A DNA stretch of 64,000 nt from Musa acuminata AAA Group (taxonomy: Eukaryota > Streptophyta > Magnoliopsida > Zingiberales > Musaceae): positions 27,259,501 through 27,323,500 of the forward strand of contig NC_088345.1 in assembly GCF_036884655.1 (NCBI RefSeq), written 5' to 3'. Shown here piece after piece: positions 33,775-43,953 of the stretch. A program made the translations under genes and the position numbers. Under the pieces are notes generated by a model. It did not search any database. It was given only the letters and a program-made list of their open reading frames with translations, and was not told the origin of the DNA. Position 1 is the stretch's first letter, and every line of letters begins with the position of its first letter.

Positions 33775-34890
33775 TGTTGAATCTCGTATTTTGATGATGA
33801 AACTACTTGATATATGTTTATGATTTAATCTGCGTTTTGAGTAACGCGGGATGCTTTGTTCAGGATGAGACAATTAAAGCAGTGTCAACTGGCCGATTGG
33901 GCAATAGGCTGCAGGAGAGGACGATGCGCCGAAGAATCGGACGAAGCGTCGAGGGACCAATGACATGTCGGACAACTTGGTTAATTGCTTAGGATTAATT
34001 GTCTCGATCGAAGTTTTTTTTAAGTGTGTAGGATTAACTATGATCGAAGAAAGACATGTAGCAGGAGTTGCGCCGGAGTCAAGACAATGATCACTTTGGG
34101 AGTTCGAGAGTTTGACGGAAGTTCGGATAGTCATCGGAGGTTCTACAGGAACAAATCCGAGAAGTCCATAAGCTTGCCAAAGAAGCTCGTCGGAACTCGC
34201 CAAGTGAATCGTCGCAAGTCTAGGAGTTTGCTGGAAGTCCACAGGAGCATCACCGAGGGTTCATCGGATGATCGACAGAAGTTCGCCGGAAGCTCGCCGG
34301 AAGAAGCGATTGACGCACCGGAGCAAGTTGCAGTAAATGTCTTAGGAAAAATCGTAGTTAGCACAATGATTAAGTTGGAAATGGGAGGTGATCCCATTAA
34401 CTTAATCTTGGGGCAATTGGGCCCCTGAAAAACCCAAATTGGGCCGAATGGATCAACCCATTCGGACCCTGATTTTTGCTAGGCGGTTGAACCGCCCAAG
34501 GCGGGAGGTTTCACCGCCTGGGCTCAGTCTCCAAGCGAGACTGGGAGGTGCAACCGCTCCAGCTAGGCAGTGGCACCGCTTGGGCTCAATCTCCGAGTGA
34601 GACTGGGTGGTGCAATCGCCCCTGACAAGCGGTGGCACCGCTTGAGCTCGGTCTTCGAGCTCTGCTAGGCAGTGCAACCGCCTAAGTTAGGAGGTGCAAC
34701 CGCCTGAGCTCGGTCTTCGAGCTCTGTCAGGAGGTGCAACCGCCCCAGACAGGAGGTAGCACCGCCTAGAGGCTCAGTCTTCGAGCTCTGCCAAGCGGTG
34801 CAACCGCTTCAGTCAAGAGGTGCAACCGCCTGATCCCGAAATTCCAGGAATTGACAATTTTGAGCTCCAAATTTGAACTAGGTTGGGGCC

Positions 34891-34898
34891 TATAAATA
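34891..34898 (+). promoter_or_regulatory. T2 LTR TATA box
   Basis: TATAAATA lies in GGGGCCTATAAATACCCC just downstream of the GC-rich palindromic module. The copy in the 3' LTR is at 40332-40339. Confidence 0.7.
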
Positions 34899-35654
34899 CC
34901 CCACCCATTCAGCACTGAAAGAGCATGAACTTACACCGAAATGTTGATCTTTTCTATGATTCTTAGAGCTCAAAATTGTTGTAAAGGCCAAAAGTTCTTC
35001 TCCCTCCGTTCTTCCAAGTTCTGAGTTGTAAAGAGAGGAGAGAAAATTCTATAAGGGTTGTCTCCTAAGCCCGTCAAAAGGAGTGAAACTGTAAAAGGGT
35101 GGTTGGCCTTCGCCTATTGAAGGAAGGCCTCTAGTTGACGTCGGTGGAGGAAGCCAAAAGTGGGGTAGGTCAAGATTGACCGAACCACTCTAAATCTCGG
35201 TTTGCATTTACTTTGAGCATATTATCTTTACTACAAACCACCTCTAAAGCTTACTGCTTTCTGCGCATATACGATCGAGTTTCAAGCTTTGCACTTTCCG
35301 AATCAGCGTTTAGACGTAAATCTATTTTTTCGTACGATCATCAAATTTCAGTTTGTGTTTACGTTTTGATTTCAATCATAATTGCAAACTGCCTTTATAT
35401 CCTTGCTTAAACTGCATCTCGCCTAATCAAGTGATTTACGAATCAGCATTTAGGTATAAATCAGCTTCTTCGAACGAACGTCGTATTTCAGTTTGTGCTT
35501 ATATTATGGTTTTCATCATAATTGCAAACTGCCTTCATAGATTGATTTTAACGTCATCTCGCTTGATCTTAAGTTAGAGTAATCTTAGAATCGGCTTTCA
35601 CACCGAAATCGTTTTTATCGTTCGAACGTGTTTTATCGTTGAAAGATTTCCGCT

Positions 35655-35687
35655 GCACTAATTCACCCCCCCCCCCCCTCTTAGTGC
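35655..35687 (+). other. C-tract hairpin near the end of U5 (T2 copy)
   Basis: GCACTAA (35655-35661) and TTAGTGC (35681-35687) form a perfect 7-bp inverted repeat around a loop consisting mostly of C. The LTR ends 14 bases later and the PBS follows. Equivalent structures occur in every SIRE-type LTR here, for example 41076-41109, and in reverse at 4193-4230 and 10731-10760. Confidence 0.75.
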
Positions 35688-35703
35688 TCTTGATCCTAAT
35701 AAT

Positions 35704-35715
35704 TGGTAAGAGAGG
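35704..35715 (+). promoter_or_regulatory. T2 primer-binding site (damaged)
   Basis: TGGTAAGAGAGG stands where T1 has TGGTATCAAAGC. A short deletion or a set of substitutions has spoiled the tRNA-Met match, so this copy could no longer start reverse transcription efficiently. Confidence 0.6.
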
Positions 35716-35751
35716 GGTGGTTGTCTCATTTCGAATTTACACCCGAGAGAA

Positions 35752-36675
35752 ATGGCTCTTCATGGCTTTCAAGAGGGCTTATCAGTTGTTCGTCCACTGT
35801 TGTTTAACGGATTGGACTACACTTATTGGAAAACTCGAATGAGAGTTTTCTTGATTTCTATGAATTTGGATTTATGGAATATCATTGAAAACGGTTTTCA
35901 ACTTCCCTCTAAACTGATGAACGAATGGTCGGATTTGGAGAAAAAGTATTTTTATTTAAACGCAAAGGCTATGAATGCCTTATTTTGCGCTTTGGACAAA
36001 AATAAGTTAAATCGGATTTCTACGTGCGAAACGGCTTTTGACATTTGGCGAACACTTGAAATCACGCATGAGGGAACTAGTAGAGTCACAGACTCGAAAG
36101 TTAACATTTTATTGCATGATTTTGAGATTTTTCGAATACAACCAAGCGAGACTATAGGCGACATGTACACCCGTTTCACAGATGTCGTCAATAGTTTAAG
36201 AGTTCTTGGAAAATATTTTTCGGATTTTGAACTCATAAACAAGATTCTGCGTTCTCTTTCTAAGAAGTGGGATTCAAAAGTAACTGCAATACAAGATGCT
36301 AAGAACCTAAACAGCTTACCACTTGAAGAACTAATTGGTTCGTTGATGACATATGAAATGGTGCACAATGCACATGATGAACATGATGAACGAAATCACC
36401 TTCCAAGGAACAGGAAGGATTTGGAACTCCGGACAAATGAATACCACTTGAGCGATGACTCAAGTGATGAGGACAATGATGAACTTGAACTTCGAACACT
36501 AAATCATAATAAGTTTATTAAACAAAAATCTAAAATAAATAATAAACTTGAACGAAGAGAGAGGCCAAAGAAGAAGAATACAAAGTGGGATGAATCGAGC
36601 TCCTCTGAAGACGAGGAGAAAATCAAGAAAGGTGAAGTGGCAAACTACGCCTTAATCATTTCAATGATGAGGTAA
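35752..36675 (+). CDS. T2 gag, capsid region only
   Basis: The intact 307-residue frame starts MALHGFQEGLSVVRPLLFNG, only 50 bases after the LTR. Blocks: YTYWKTRMRVFLISMNLDLW (about 22-41), LNAKAMNALFCALDKNK (about 68), IWRTLEITHEGTSRVTDSK (about 96), DMYTRFTDVVNSLRVLGK (about 133), an acidic linker (DDSSDEDNDELEL, about 240), then a basic stretch (KLERRERPKKKN). It joins straight to the tail KWDESSSSEDEE, whereas the C2 gag has a CCHC knuckle between these parts. The C2 gag also has a longer coiled-coil tail. It probably makes a capsid protein without nucleocapsid. Confidence 0.85.
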   Translation: MALHGFQEGLSVVRPLLFNGLDYTYWKTRMRVFLISMNLDLWNIIENGFQLPSKLMNEWSDLEKKYFYLNAKAMNALFCALDKNKLNRISTCETAFDIWRTLEITHEGTSRVTDSKVNILLHDFEIFRIQPSETIGDMYTRFTDVVNSLRVLGKYFSDFELINKILRSLSKKWDSKVTAIQDAKNLNSLPLEELIGSLMTYEMVHNAHDEHDERNHLPRNRKDLELRTNEYHLSDDSSDEDNDELELRTLNHNKFIKQKSKINNKLERRERPKKKNTKWDESSSSEDEEKIKKGEVANYALIISMMR

Positions 36676-39052
36676 TCAAAATCCCCCTAATTTATTTTGA
36701 AATTACTTGATGCTTTCAAGATGTATTTTCTCTTTTAGTTTAGAATTAATTTTCTTAAAAATTACATTTAAAAAAAAAATTATGATCATGCTAAGTAATT
36801 TCAAAAATGATAATATTGCATATTTTATAATAAACAAATAAAATGATCTTGATTGAAAATATGAAATCATGGTTAAGAAGTAATAATGGGTATTACGCTG
36901 ATTTCCATTATTATTTCTCGATTTTGATTAAAAAAATCATGTTTGATTTGAAGAAATACATAATGATGAAATTAAATATTTTGATTAATAATTTTATGTA
37001 TGAGATTTTAAGCTATACATGATGATAAGCATGTGTTATTTTCATGAGTGTATTTGAAAAACTATGGCAAAAATGTGCTCGAATGCATGAACTTTTTAAG
37101 ATTATTTTTCAGACTTTCTTGATTCAATGTTCAAATCACTTAATTGCCATGATGATTTTACACTATTACATGTCTTAATAACATGTTGGAAATTATGTGT
37201 TTTTATGATCATGAGCATGTTTTATCTTCATGATTGAAATTGAAAATCTATAGCAAAATCTTATCCGAATGCATGAAAGTATTAATTTCATTTTTGGATT
37301 CGCTTAACAATTGGTATCCTAACAATCGGATTTTCTCATACACTTATGAAAAATATTTTTCTGAAATGGATTTAATGAAATGATTCCAGCTTATAAATAC
37401 CATCTTGAAATATGAATGATAGTGTTTTTGCTTGCAAAGATTTGTATAAATCATAATACAATGAGATTTCTTATGCAAAAATAAAGTGCTTTTGTGATTC
37501 TTTGCATTGTTGTCTTGTATGCTTCATGTGATAACATGAATACATGAAACGCTTATGATATGATTTTTATGCAATTCCTTGTATTCATGAAATGTTTATC
37601 TCATCACCTAATAATTCTTCTTGATATTCCTTATGTGATGATAAGAATACATGAAATATTCATTAATTTGTTTTGATACAAATAAGAAGTTTCGATCATG
37701 TATGGTAGGATGTAATTTGACAAATTTGGTACCATCATGTTACAAAATAAATGATGATTAGGAATCATGCATTAATGATGATTGTATATTTTATGATTTG
37801 GCATGATGCATGCAATGATGAAATATTCATGAATTTGAAATGATGCATGCAATACTTATGACAATGATGTACATGATGTATTACATATGATATGTATCAT
37901 GAATGCTTTAAATGATGAATGTTTGGTATCATGATCAACATGTTCATAAATGCTTAAAAATTTTAATATTTGAGTATCATATATGATATACCCATTAATG
38001 ATGATTGATTTTTCGGTATCATGCATGAAAAATAAGGATTTTGAAATTGTATATGTTTTAATTTGAATATATAATGATGCACAAATAAAATTTATACTTA
38101 CCTTTGTCATAATCTGAAAATTAAAAGAAAAAAGGGCCTTCCCTTCTTTTTGACAATGACAAAGGGGGAGTAAGAATTTCTAGCGTGGGTATCATGAAAA
38201 GAGGCAAACTTGCTAGCTTACACAATTCAAGATGAAAGCAAAAATAACACTCCTCTAAAGAGAAGATGCAAATGTAACACTTGCCAAATTGTTTGCTTGC
38301 CTCATGTAAAAACATTATCTCTTGCTAGTTTGGCATTTTGCTAGCTTGCACTTTGCAAAGAAAGCAAAGATGACACTTCTCAAAAGAGAAGGAAGAGCTT
38401 GTTATCTTGAACATCACAAGCTTGCCAAACAAAAATTGCAAAAGTACTATCATGCCTATCTCAAGAAGCAAAACATGCTAAACTTACACCTTGCAATGGA
38501 AGCAAAATTGCGAGCTCAAACATTGCAAAGGAAGCAAAAATTTGCTAGCTTGCAACTTTATTTCAAGAAGCAAGAGTTGCCTTCTTGAACATCTCTAAAT
38601 TGCTAGCTTGCAAGTTCTAAAATGTTGTAACATTGCTAGCTTGCATGTTCTAAAAGTGCTATCTTGTATGCTGTAAAACTTGCATATCTAAAACTTGATA
38701 GCTTGAATGTTCTAAGTATGATGTAACATTTGCTAAATTTTCTGGCTTTAAAACTGCATAATGATAAAACTTGATATTATGTTTTTCATGCAATAAATTA
38801 AACTAATATTCCAAACACAAGAATAGTTGGACTTTTTCCTTTTTGTTGATGACAAAGGGGGAGAAGTATGATGTTATGCATAAGTTTATGCATAAGTTCA
38901 TGATGACGTGTTGCAAGTATTAATGATGAATATTGCAATGACTTGAATTTAGTTTGAATTCAATGTTCTATCAATATGGCATATTGATAGGAGGAGTTTA
39001 TTTAAACTCCGGGAGTTAAGTTTAACTTCGTCATCAAGTGGTTGTCATCATC
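36676..39052 (+). other. T2 non-coding AT-rich internal region
   Basis: I see no credible gene. The first 1.4 kb is AT-rich with many ATGAT/CATGAT motifs. From 38200 to 38760 there are many copies of TTGCTAGCTTGC or close forms (38205, 38340, 38540, 38600, 38635). PPT-like tracts GACAAAGGGGGAG lie at about 38157 and 38854, upstream of the true PPT. The ORF at 38322-38588 is only this motif array translated. Confidence 0.7.
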
Positions 39053-39066
39053 AAAAAGGGGGAGAT
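39053..39066 (+). promoter_or_regulatory. T2 polypurine tract
   Basis: AAAAAGGGGGAGAT directly precedes the 3' LTR start TGTTGAATC and is identical to the T1 tract. Confidence 0.85.
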
Positions 39067-41123
39067 TGTTGAATCTCGTATTTTGATGATGAAACTACTT
39101 GATATATGTTTATGATTTAATCTGTATTTTGAGTGACACGGGATGCTTTGATCAGGATGAGATAATTAAAGCAGGAAAATCATGTTGTGCCGGAGGAACA
39201 TGTCAAAAGATTGGACGTCAAGCCGGTGGATCGGTTGACATATCGACAGAAGGTTTCGGGCCATGGACTCAAGCATCGGGCCAAGAAGAGCGGGTATTGT
39301 GCCAAGGATATCGGAGTTGTGGTGTCAACTAGCTGATTGGGCAATAGGCTGCATGAGAGGACGATGCGCCGAAGAATCGGATGAAGCGTCGAGGGTCCAA
39401 TGACATGCCGGACAACTTGGTTAATTACTTAGGATTAATTGTCTTGATTGAAGTTTTGTTTTAAGTGTGCAGGATTAACTACGATGGAAGAAAGATATGT
39501 AGCAGGAGTTACGCCGGAGTCAAGACAATGATCACGTTGGGAGTTCGAGAGTTCGACGGAAGTTCGGCCAGTCATCGGAGGTTCTACGGGAACAAATCCG
39601 AGAAGTCCATAAGCTTGTCAAATAAGCTCGTCGGAACTTGCCAAGTGAATTGTCGCAAGTCCAGGAGTTTGCCGGAAGTCTGTAGGAGCATCACCGAGGG
39701 TTCATCGGATAATCAACGGAAGTTTGTCGGAAGCTCGCTGGAAGAAGCGATTGACGCACCGGAGCAAGTTGTAGTAAATGTCTTAGAAAAAATTGTAGTG
39801 AGCACAATGATTAATTTGGAAATGGGAGGTGATCCCATTAACTTAATCTTGGGGCAATTGGGCCCTTGAAAAACCCGAATTGGGCCGAATGGATCAACCC
39901 ATTCGGACCCTGATTTCTACCAAGCGGTTGAACCACCCAAGGCAGGAGGTTGCACCGCCTGGGCTCAGTCTCCAAGCGAGACCGGGAGGTGCAACCGCTC
40001 TATCCAAGCGGTGGCACTGCCTATGCTTAGTCTCCGAGCGAGACTGGGCGGTGCAACCTCCCTTGACAGGAGGTGGCACCGTTTGAGCTCGATCTTCGAG
40101 CTCTGCCAGGCGATGCAACCGCCTTAGTCAGGAGGTGCAACCGCCTGAGCTCGATCTTCGAGCTCTGTCAGGAGGTGCAACCGCCCTTGACAGGAGGTAG
40201 CACCGACTAGAGGCTCAGTCTTCGATCTCTGCTAGGCAGTGCAACCGCTCTAGTCAGGAGGTGCAACCGCCTGATCCGGGAATTCCGGGAATTGATAGTT
40301 TTGAGCTCAAAATTTAAACTGGGTTGGGGCCTATAAATACCCACCAAAATTGTTGATCTTTTCTGTGATTCTTAGAGCTCAAAATTGTTGTAAAGGCCAA
40401 AAGTTCTTCTCCCTCTGTTCTTCCTACTTCTGAGTTGTAAAGAGAGGAGAGAAAATTCTGTAAGAGTTGTCTCCTAAGCTCGTCAAAAGGAGTGAAACAA
40501 TAAAAGGGTGGTTGGCCTTCGCCTATTGAAGGAAGGCCTCTAGTTGATGTCGGTGACCTCGTCGGTGGAGGAAGCCAAAAGTGGAGTAGGTCAAGATTGA
40601 CCGAACCACTCTAAATCTCGGTTTACATTTACTTTGAGCATATTATCTTTACTGCAAATCTCCTCTAAAGCTTACTGCTTTCTGCGCATATACGATCGGG
40701 TTTCAAGCTTTGCACTTTCCGAATCAGCGTTTAGACGTAAATCTGTTTTTTCGTACGATCATCACATTTCAGTTTGCGTTTACGTTTTGAGTTCAATCAT
40801 AACTGCAAACTGCCTTTATATCCTTGCTTAAACTGCATTTCGCCTAATCAAGTATTTTACGAATCAGTCTTTAGACGTAAATCAGCTTCTTCGTACGAAC
40901 GTCGTATTTCAGGTTGCGCTTATATTCTGGTTTTCATCATAACTACAAACTGCCTTCATAGATTGATTTTAACGTCATCTCGCTTGATCTTAAGTTAGAG
41001 TAATCTTAGAATCGGCTTTCACACCGAAATCGTTTTTATCGTTCAAACGTGTTTTATCATTGAAAGATTTCCGCTGCACTAATTCACCCCCCCCCCCCTC
41101 TCTTAGTGCTCTTGATCCTAACA
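39067..41123 (+). repeat. T2 3' LTR
   Basis: The 2057-bp LTR runs from TGTTGAATCTCG to GATCCTAACA, with the same module order as the 5' copy and a C-tract hairpin at 41076-41109. The GC-rich palindromic module is at 39920-40270 and the TATA box at 40332-40339. A segment after the TATA box is shorter than in the 5' LTR. Confidence 0.9.
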
Positions 41124-41854
41124 GAACAACCTCCCAAGTTTGAGAATGATAATTTTCCTAATCATGTGTTTGAATTGACTAAAGCTCTCTATGGATTGAA
41201 ACAAGCCCTAAGGGCTTGGTATGAGAGACTTAGCTCATTTCTAATTTATAATAATTTCTCTAAAGATAAGGTTGATACTACAATGTTTATTAAAAATTTT
41301 AAAAATAACTTTTTTTATTGTTCAAATTTATGTTGATGACATTATTTTTTCTTCTACAAATGAATTCTTATGTGAATTATTTGCCAAAAGCATGAGTCTA
41401 GAATTTAAAATGAGCCTAATGGGGGAACTAATCTTCTTTTTAGGCTTACAAATTAAACAACATAGCAATGATATTTTTCTTAATCAAACAAAATATGCTT
41501 TAGACTTCCTAAAATGATTTAACATGGATAGTTCAAAAGTTATCTACACTCCTATGAGTACCTCTGCTAAGTTAGACATTGACGAAAGTGGAGAAAGCTT
41601 TGATCAAAAAGCTTATAGGGGTTTGATAGGTAGTTTTCTTTACCTCACCGCAACTAGACTGGACATCATATTTAGCGTAGGACTTTGTGCTAGATTTCAA
41701 TCTAACCCTAAGCAATCTCATTTAAAAGCTATTAAAAGAATATTTAGATACCTAAAATGAACTCCTAAACTAGGATTATGATATCTTAAATCTAAGAACT
41801 TTGAATTGCTTGGTTATACTGATGCAGATTTTGCTGGATGTAGTTTAGATAGAT
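41124..41854 (+). pseudogene. C2 RT/RNase H, copy 1 continued after T2
   Basis: Continues the RT frame cut at 33774: NDNFPNHVFELTKALYGLKQ, AWYERLSSFL, then after a frameshift the catalytic box IYVDDIIFSSTNE (about 41328), FFLGLQIKQ, and KLDIDESGESFDQKAYRG with YLTATRLDIIFSV. It ends inside the RNase H region (YTDADFAGCSLDR) at about 41852, where a second copy of RT begins. Frameshifts and stops (41335, 41515, 41758) break it. Confidence 0.85.
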
Positions 41855-43172
41855 AAATTTGGTATCGTGGTTAGAAACAAGGCTAGAGTAGTGGCCAAGG
41901 GTTTCAACCAAGAAGAAGATATCGATTATGAAGAAACCTTCGCTCCTATGGCATGATTAGAAGCCATAAGGATGCTCCTTGCCTTTGCTACTAGTAATAA
42001 TTTTAAGTTATTTCAAATAGATGTTAAAAGTGCTATTCTTAATGGCTTTATTTATGAAGAAGTTTATGTCGAACAACCTCCCGGATTTGAGAATGACAAT
42101 TTCCTGAATCATGTGTTTAAATTGACTAAAGCACTCTATGAATTGAAACAAGCCCCATGGGCTTGGTATGAGAGACTAAGCTAATTTCTTATCCAAAATA
42201 ATTTCTCTAAAGGCAAGGTCGATACCACATTATTTATTAAAAATTTTAAAAATAATTTTCTTATTATTCAAATTTATGTTGATGATATTATTTTCGGTTC
42301 CACCAATGAATCTTTATGTGAATCATTTGCAAAGAGAATGAGTCTAGAGTTTGAAATTAGTTTGATGGGGGAACTAACCTTTTTTTATGTTTGCAAATCA
42401 AACAACTTAATGATGATATTTTTTTTAGTCAAACAAAGTATACATTAGACTTATTAAAATGGATTAAAATGGATAGTTCAAAGGCTATCAATACTCTTAT
42501 GAGTTCCTCCACTAAATTAGACATTGACAAAAGTGGAGAAAACTTTAATCAAAAAGCTTATAGGGGCATGACTAAATTAGACTATGTAGTTTACTATACC
42601 TCACTACAACTAGACCAGACATTATATTTAGCGTAAGACTTTGTGCTAGGTTTCAATCTAATCTTAAGATATCTTATCTTAAAGCAGTTAAAAGAATTAT
42701 TAGATATCTTAAAGGAACCACTAATCTAGGATTATAGTATCCAAAATCTGAAAACTTTGAATTGATTACTTATGCTGATGCAAATTTTGCTGGATGTAGA
42801 TTAGATAGAAAAAGCACATCCGAAATATATCAATTCTTAGGTCATGCACTTGTCTCTTGATCTTCCAAGAAACAAAACTTGGTTGCACTATTTACAACCG
42901 AAGCTGAATACATAGCTATGAGTGCATATTGTGCACAAGTTGTGTGGATGAAAAACACTTTAGAGGATTATAAGATTTACCTTAAGAACATTCCCATAAA
43001 ATGTGATAACACAAGTGTAATATTTTTAACAAAAAATCTCATTCAATACTCTAGAACTAAACATATTAACATTAGACATCATTTTATACAAGATAATGTT
43101 AATAATCATGATGTAATTATAGAATTCAGTGATACAAAACATCAATTGGTCGATATCTTAACAAAACTTTGA
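41855..43172 (+). pseudogene. C2 RT/RNase H, second copy
   Basis: The sequence goes back to an early RT position (KFGIVVRNKARVVAKGFNQE) and runs again through YVDD (IYVDDIIFGSTNE, about 42270) and RNase H to the end (TTEAEYIAMSAYCAQVVWMK, IKCDNTSVIFLTKN, KHINIRHHFIQD). In this copy the Asp in FQIDVKSAILNGF is kept. The two copies differ by many substitutions, so this is either an old duplication or a join with a related element. Confidence 0.8.
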
Positions 43173-43953
43173 TTTCATTAGAAGGGAGTTAGGATTGTTA
43201 ATTTGTCCGAATGCATGAATTTGATCCTTTTCGAACTTTCTTGATTCTTTAAAACTCTCATGAAATTATTTCATAAATAAGGCTTTAATGAAATCCGAAA
43301 TATGAATCTACTAAGTATCAAATTTTTAATGAGAAATAGATTTGATTTATGAAGGTTTATTCATGGAATTTCCCTTTTATCTTTCATATGATGCTTCTTT
43401 CACATAAATTCTTCCCTGCTCTTCTCATGAAAGAAGAATTTTTATGAATTTTTAAGTATGAGATGATCACTTGTAAGAATGAGGATTTGATTTCACATAA
43501 ATATTTTGATCCTTTTTCATGAATCCCTTCTTTTTGTCAAAATTGAAGCATGATTTAATGAAACTTATTTATTGTTTTTGACTTAGTTCAAATCATTTCA
43601 CAAATTTGGTTCTTAATGGATTCCCTCCTTACTTTCCTTCCTCTTCTTCATGTAAAGTTTTGATGACAAAGGGGGAGATGTAGATGAAATCTCTCTCTTT
43701 AATATTGATAACTTTTGATGTTGAGAACTTTTGAATATTACCATGCAATGATGCAATATCTATTGGATAAATTAGTATGAATATTACACTTACATTATTG
43801 AAATGTTTTCCTTCTTGTTGATGACAAAGGGAGAGAAATGATACCAAAATTTGGCAAATTGATGACAAATGAATGCAATGTATCTTATCAAATGATACCA
43901 AAATGTGGCAAATTGATGACAAATGAATGCAATGTATCTTATCGTAAATACTT
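43173..43953 (+). other. C2 3' untranslated part, left of S1
   Basis: There is no gene. Two PPT-like tracts (TGATGACAAAGGGGGAGA at 43662 and a variant at 43817) are followed by a tandem repeat of about 55 bp with ATGATACCAAAATTTGGCAAA (43838-43945, cut here to its core). TACTT at 43949-43953 is the TSD of S1. Confidence 0.65.

Larger units (their letters stand above)
33775..35701 (+). repeat. T2 5' LTR
   Basis: The 1927-bp LTR begins TGTTGAATCTCG and ends GATCCTAATA (decayed CA). Modules: CGGAAG-type repeats (34080-34310), GC-rich palindromic module (34480-34830), TATA box (34891-34898), GGCCTTCGCCTATTGAAGG hairpin (35107-35131), GGTCAAGATTGACC (35168-35181), C-tract hairpin (35655-35687). 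Relative to the 3' LTR, the part just inside the left end (near 33875) is shorter by a deletion. Confidence 0.85.
33775..41123 (+). mobile_element. T2: capsid-only (TR-GAG-like) LTR retrotransposon, SIRE-derived
   Basis: The element is 7349 bp: 5' LTR 33775-35701, gag 35752-36675, non-coding internal region, PPT, 3' LTR 39067-41123. Flanks are AAACA (33770-33774) and GAACA (41124-41128), so the TSD differs at one base. Gag, PPT, LTR modules and AT-rich region match those of T1, but the orientation and the site differ: these are two independent insertions of one family. It has no protease, integrase or RT. Confidence 0.9.

Noticed and set aside
38322..38588. 88-codon Lys/Gln/Leu-rich ORF
   Set aside because: It is the translated TTGCTAGCTTGC motif region of T2; the matching T1 region has no such frame.
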